A stretch of 64,000 nt of DNA from Anthoceros angustus (Eukaryota > Streptophyta > Anthocerotopsida > Anthocerotales > Anthocerotaceae). Of this stretch, positions 59,555 to 64,000 are shown one piece after another (the first letter of the stretch is position 1; the number at the start of each line of letters is the position of its first letter). The notes under the pieces were generated by a model, which was given only the letters and a program-made list of their open reading frames with translations, searched no databases and had not been told where the DNA came from. The stretch spans positions 992,001 to 1,056,000 of the forward strand of contig MU008164.1 of NCBI GenBank assembly GCA_010909165.1, given 5' to 3'. The position numbers were made by a program, and so were the translations under genes.

Positions 59555-60600
59555 ATGCAAACCGTGCAAAGGTTCCTTCCTCTCACCGCTTCTCCAATGA
59601 AACTTCTCCAACGAGAGCGTCGAGCAGCATGTAAATGTGTTCAGGTCCTTGCGAGCCAAGCTCTCCGGCAGCGGCACCGTAATCAACGAGCTTCAGGCAG
59701 CAGTCGCTCTTCTAACATCTCTTCCTCCATCATACAGGAACTTTGTTAGTTCACAGAACGCCGCACTAAGACAGGCCATTCAAGCTACAGGAGCAAACGT
59801 ACCCCCAGCATACACGTTCTCCGACGTTGTAGCAGCCCTGCTAGAGGAGGAGTCCAGCAGGATCGGCACCTCACGTTCCAGCACAGGAACAAACCACGCT
59901 CTCTTCTTGTACAGAGGAAGAGGCAACAGGCGAGGAGGCACCGGAGGCGGTCGAGGAGCTTTCCCAAGAGGAAGAGGCCAGCCCTCTGCAAGCTTTTCAA
60001 CATTTCCCAATCGACAATTCTCGCAAAACAAGCAGTTTGACAAGAGGTCACCAAGGAGCCCGAATCGTGTAAAACTTGGCCACTATGAGAGCGAATGCAA
60101 AAAAAGGTGCGAATCAAGGAAACCTCCAGAAACGAGTCCCATCTCACAACAACAGCTAAGCCTTCACCAGCCAACTCAATTTTAGCAGTCTGCCTCACAC
60201 TTACCCGTACAGATACAAGTCGCTGGTTCTTAGATTCCGGGGCCACAACCCATATCTGCAGTTGTCGAGACATGTTCACTTCATACCACACTGTCCTCTC
60301 AGACCAACACGTCCTCCTAGGGGACGACAGCGCCCTCTCTATCCACGGATCAGGGCAAGTCCAGCTTCGTTTATCCACCGGTGAATACCTTACCATAAAC
60401 GGTGTCCTCCACGTCCCTGCCATGACCAAAACCTCTCAGTACGAAAGCTAGCAACCGAACATGATCTCACCATAACTTTCCAAGGAAACCACTGCACGAT
60501 TTGCCATAGTCAGGACCCCAGTCAGGTAGCCTTAGCTCATGGTCTCCCTTTCAACGACCTGTACCTTCTCAACATACAGTCCACATCCCTCCTAGTCGAC
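59555..60600 (+). pseudogene. Ty1/copia gag-protease relic
   Basis: The frame 59637-60185 has INELQAAVALLTSLPPSYRN and FSDVVAALLEEESSR, then an Arg/Gly-rich stretch and KLGHYESECKKR, half of a CCHC nucleic-acid knuckle. After a frame change, 60095-60451 has WFLDSGATTHICSCRDMF, the aspartic-protease DSGA motif of copia elements, and VLLGDDSALSIHGSGQVQLR. A pre-integrase trace (TICHSQDPSQVALAHGLPFN) follows. Integrase and RT are not found on this strand, so it is truncated and frameshifted. Confidence 0.82.
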
Positions 60601-61247
60601 ACGAGTGCGTGAAGAAAAGCCATTCAGAGGCAGTCGTACATTTCTCAATGTGCTTCACAGTTTCCCTAATCAAGGTCATTGAACATTACTTCTACATGAA
60701 TGTTTCTGTACATGAAGACTGCGCAAGGACATAGCATTCTACAATTCAGCCTTCAAGAAGCTACACATGCATGTCAAGTCCTAACACAGAGCATCCATAC
60801 ACTGGATGAGCATGATACCACCCTACGACATTTTCCAGCCCCCCCACTTGCCCACACAACCAAGCCAGTCCCTTGGTCAACATTAGACCGTGCTAGTATG
60901 CAGTAACGAAGACAAGACAGACTTTTGCTAGAGATCTGCATGTCCATCACCTCCTCCATGAAGCCCACTACAAAGCTCCATAGCCTGCCAAATTGCCTCA
61001 CACCATCTGTGACCTAATGTCACCTGGACACACTTCGTGCCTGAAGCCGTGGTACCAACTACCACTGTCCCAGGTAGAGAAAAAAGATGGACATCTGCTT
61101 ATTGGCCTGCAAGTACTCCACCATATACTCGCAAGCATGACACTAGTCCAGGTTCGTCCGCGATCAAGGACTCCCTACACAAGCAGCAACAGCATGTCTA
61201 GTGAATTCGTGCTACGCCTTAGACACATCCACACACAGAGGAGTCAT
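60601..61247 (+). other. Degraded retrotransposon-like interval
   Basis: Short frames with no clear motif. Probably the decayed continuation of the plus-strand copia relic up to the LTR of the next element. Confidence 0.3.
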
Positions 61248-61730
61248 TGTGAATGGTATTGGTGAGTGGAATGCAGTCATAGCCCACCTGTGCCGCCATC
61301 CCCCTCCTTGTCCCTTGCTATTATCATCATGCATGCGGGCTGTGGTGCACCATGCGTGAGGGACTTGCGGCCCAGCTTTGAGGCTCTTCCAGGAGTGAGT
61401 GGGGTGTAGGATGTAGAGAAGTCTTTTGTGCACTCCCACCATGAGGTGGGAGCGCTGATCGTGTGGAATTCTTATTTGTGTCGAATTGAGGCATGAGCCT
61501 AGTGGTGCTTTGTTTTGGGTCGAATGTATGTGTTTCGGTCGCATATGGACCTGGATCGATTGCTGTAGTACGGATTGAATAATTGGCTGAGCAGATGCGC
61601 TCAATACATGAGGGCTATGCCCAAGCGTCATGTGTCTGTAACCGTCTCGGTGTCGGTTCGATATGGTGCCTATTACGTATCCGCCTTAATCCGAATCGTG
61701 CCCTAAGGGCTAGTGTGCTATATCTTAACA
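61248..61730 (-). mobile_element. Candidate LTR of minus-strand copia element
   Basis: On the minus strand a purine tract AAGTGGGAG at about 61731-61740 is followed by TGTTAAGATATAGCACACTA, the usual arrangement of polypurine tract and 3' LTR start in copia elements. The other boundary, near 61248, is a guess based on TG/CA ends. The matching 5' LTR would lie beyond the right edge of the window. Confidence 0.5.
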
Positions 61731-61775
61731 CTCCCACTTAGCGCCTAGCTCTTAGGTTCTATGACTTTTCTTAAG

Positions 61776-63813
61776 CTATTGAATGTATGCTAAGCTTCTT
61801 AGTCCCATGTTGAATGAATGTTCTTGATGCTTCACTTTGCTGAGTGCCTTTGTTAGCACGTCTGCTGTCATCTGCTCCGTTGGGCAGTAAAGCACCGTGA
61901 ATTTGCCGTCGTTGACAACTTGTTTTATGAAATGAAATTGTACCTCCACGTGTTTAGTTCGAGCGTAGAATTTGGAGCTGTAGGTTAGCGAAATAGCACC
62001 CTGATTGTCGCAGTGCAAGGGTCTTGGTATTTGCTGGATTTCTCCTAACTCCGCGAGCTCGTAAAGCTGCCAGAGTCCTTCCTTACATGCATGGGTTAAG
62101 GAGCGTTACTCGCCTCCGTGAGCCGAGTGAGACTGCTTGTCGCCGCTTGTCGCCAAATTTTATCACGTCCCACGAGTAAGAAGACGTAGCTACTTATGCT
62201 CTTTCTGTTGTCCTTGTTGCCGACCCAGTCAGTGTCACTGAACCCCTCGAGTTGTAAATGTTGGTCCTGTTGGATTTGAGAATGATAGAGCAGTCCCATA
62301 TCCGAGGTTGCTCTCAAATATCTGAAGATCCTCTTTACTACCTTCCAATGAACTTGAGTAGGAGCAGATAAAAACTTAGATAAAGCTCCCACTGAAAATG
62401 CATGGTCTGGTCTAGTGCAGACCATTAAATACATTAAACTTCTGAGAGCGGAAGAATAGGGCAGCGCTTCGGTGCTATGATCATTGGCTTCATGTTATTG
62501 ATCATCATCCTCAGTTAGCTTTTGGTTAGTTTCCATAGGTGTAGAAATAGGCTTAGAGTCTATCATCCTGTACTTAACTAGAATTTCTTGTATATATTTA
62601 GACCGATGGATAAATAAACTTCTAGCCTTCCTATCTCTAACAATTTGAATCCCTAGGCAAAAGGAAAGCTCTCGACATGTGGTCATCGAGAATCGCTCAG
62701 CAAGCATCATGCGAGTATTTTCTAGGATATGCTTTGAGTTAGACGTGAGAACGATATCATCGACGTAGACCCCTAGAACAATGAAGTGACCATTAAGTCT
62801 ATTGATATAGATATTGCTATCTGAGCTTAGTCTAGTGAAGCCTAAGTCCTGAAGGGTGACATCTAATTTTTCATACCATTCAAGAGCACTTTGTTTGAGT
62901 CCGTAAAGTGCTTTTAGTAATTCATAGGCATTAAACTGATTGTCCTTAACTTGTATACCTTCAGGTATTTCCATGTAGATCTTGTGTTTGAGATCGCCGT
63001 ATAGGAAGGCTGTTTTGGTATCTAACTGCATCAACTCATAATCATGGTGAGCAGCTAAAGCCATTAGGATCCTTAATGAGGTAATTTTAAGTACCGGGCT
63101 AAAAGTCTCGTCAGAGTCGGCCGTGTTTCATGAAAATTTTTAGCGACTAATCTAGCCTTGTACCTCTCTATGATGCCGTCAGCATTTAGCTTAATCTTAA
63201 AGGTCCACTTAGAGCCAACTAACTTCCTACCCTTAGGTAATGTAGTCAGTTTCCAAGTTTTATTAGCTCTTAATGAATCTAATTCTGACCTGATGGCTTT
63301 CTTCCAGTTCTCCTTTTCGAGCCAAGTGATGGCCTCCTGATAGCTAGCTGGAACAAATTGATCTATAGCTGCGGTAAGACAATATGCTAAAGTGTTTTTA
63401 GGGTCTCTCCAATTAGTAGGAGAGTACCTGTGTATTTTGAGGGCATTGGTACGCTGAGAGCAACTTCCCCTAGTGTCATTAGTGCTATCAGGTTGTTGTG
63501 GTAGATCGTCAATGGTGTCCTCAAAATCAAGGTCTTCCTATCCGGCATTATCTGTTATATTTGGAATATCAGAAATAGGATAATTATCATAAATATTTCT
63601 ACTTGCCTTTGGGGTGCCGGGATAATGTCGGGATAGGCCTTGACTATTGTGTGGTTGAGGTACCGGGGCTTCATTTGCCGTATGCGGAGGAGAACCCGCG
63701 TCCATCTGTGTATGTCGTATCCCGTCCGTGGCTGCCTCTGAGCCGTGGGGTGCGTTGGTGAAGAGATCGCCTCGCGGCTTGCTTGTGAGGTGCGCCGGCC
63801 TATTTGCAGCCAT
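61776..63813 (-). pseudogene. Ty1/copia polyprotein relic (RT and RNase H)
   Basis: Read from right to left, a linker frame (63813-63538) is followed by frames with LRANKTWKLTTLPKGRKLVG and SKWTFKIKLNADG, then DSDETFSPVLKITSLRILMA. The main frame 63064-62495 has LMQLDTKTAFLYGDL, ALYGLKQSALEWYEKL and VLGVYVDDIVLTSNS (YVDD active site). Next, 62434-62096 has MYLMVCTRPDHAFSVGALSK and GFSDTDWVGNKDNRKSISSY, and 62018-61776 has HCDNQGAISLTYSSKFYART and KHVEVQFHFI (RNase H). Frame changes near 63130, 62490 and 62100 disable it. The integrase part lies beyond the window or is lost. Confidence 0.88.
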
Positions 63814-64000
63814 GGGGCTGCGGCCGATGCAGGTCGGCCTGATCCCTTGCGTGCGCGCTGTGGAGAGGTGTCCGCATGCGCGCCAGGCAGTCCGTGGACG
63901 TGCGCGCCTGAAGATGAGGCGCGCGCGCCCGCATTGTGGCCGCTGCTTAGACCGCCGTGGTGAGCGCCTGCAGGGCTGTCCGATTGAAGATTTGCTTGCT
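63814..64000. other. GC-rich edge of window
   Basis: High-GC sequence with GCGCGC runs at the right edge, either the upstream part of the minus-strand copia element or flanking DNA. No further call is possible. Confidence 0.3.

Overview
The window is eukaryotic nuclear DNA from a land plant, most likely a seedless vascular plant of the lycophyte type (Isoetes/Selaginella-like); the taxon is an inference. The evidence is spliced genes with short GT-AG introns, plant-only families (X8/CBM43 wall protein, BAG1-4-type co-chaperone, DUF26 protein, DYW deaminase), RNA-editing-type PPR relics, many plant transposons, and a PKA regulatory subunit. That last family is expected in green lineages with swimming sperm, not in flowering plants. 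There are no operons, tRNAs, rRNA genes or CRISPR arrays.

Layout. 0-7 kb: decayed mobile DNA with GC-rich palindromic repeats and a frameshifted relic combining a ParB-like segment with a beta-class DNA amino-methyltransferase. 7-8.7 kb: decayed non-LTR reverse transcriptase (minus). 8.9-10.1 kb: a delimited pogo-like DNA transposon. 10.7-14.3 kb: an intact three-exon gene for an unrecognised 1114-residue protein. 14.7 kb: a 5S-rRNA-related SINE-like element. 15.4-18.7 kb: a PIF/Harbinger transposon. 19.6-24.3 kb: organellar methionyl-tRNA synthetase with a 1.54-kb internal tandem duplication. 24.6-26.6 kb: PKA regulatory subunit (minus, nine exons). 26.9-30.3 kb: a PPR pseudogene between two copies of a duplicated segment that carries a PKA-R fragment. 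32-33.4 kb: X8 wall protein. 34.9-36 kb: SWIM-RING protein. 36.9-38.3 kb: BAG co-chaperone. 40.9-42.9 kb: large membrane protein, divergent from 43.5-44.5 kb, a small protein with an OSB-type PDF motif. 45.1-50.6 kb: four tandem 1.36-kb units, each encoding the same type of secreted six-cysteine peptide. 51.4-52.3 kb: minisatellite with a 5S-like motif. 53.1-53.9 kb: proline-rich DUF26 protein. 54.7-57.3 kb: paralogue of the PDF-motif gene carrying a DYW deaminase C-terminus and no PPR repeats. 57.5-64 kb: PPR scraps, a 60-bp minisatellite and two degraded Ty1/copia elements.

Functional themes. Several genes point to organelle gene expression (MetRS, the two PDF-motif proteins, PPR relics), protein quality control (BAG, SWIM-RING), the wall/apoplast (X8, DUF26, cysteine-rich peptides) and cAMP signalling (PKA-R). 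They are not an obvious cluster; tandem and segmental duplication plus transposon insertion explain the layout. Several single-base differences lie in homopolymers, so some frameshifts may be long-read consensus errors rather than real lesions.
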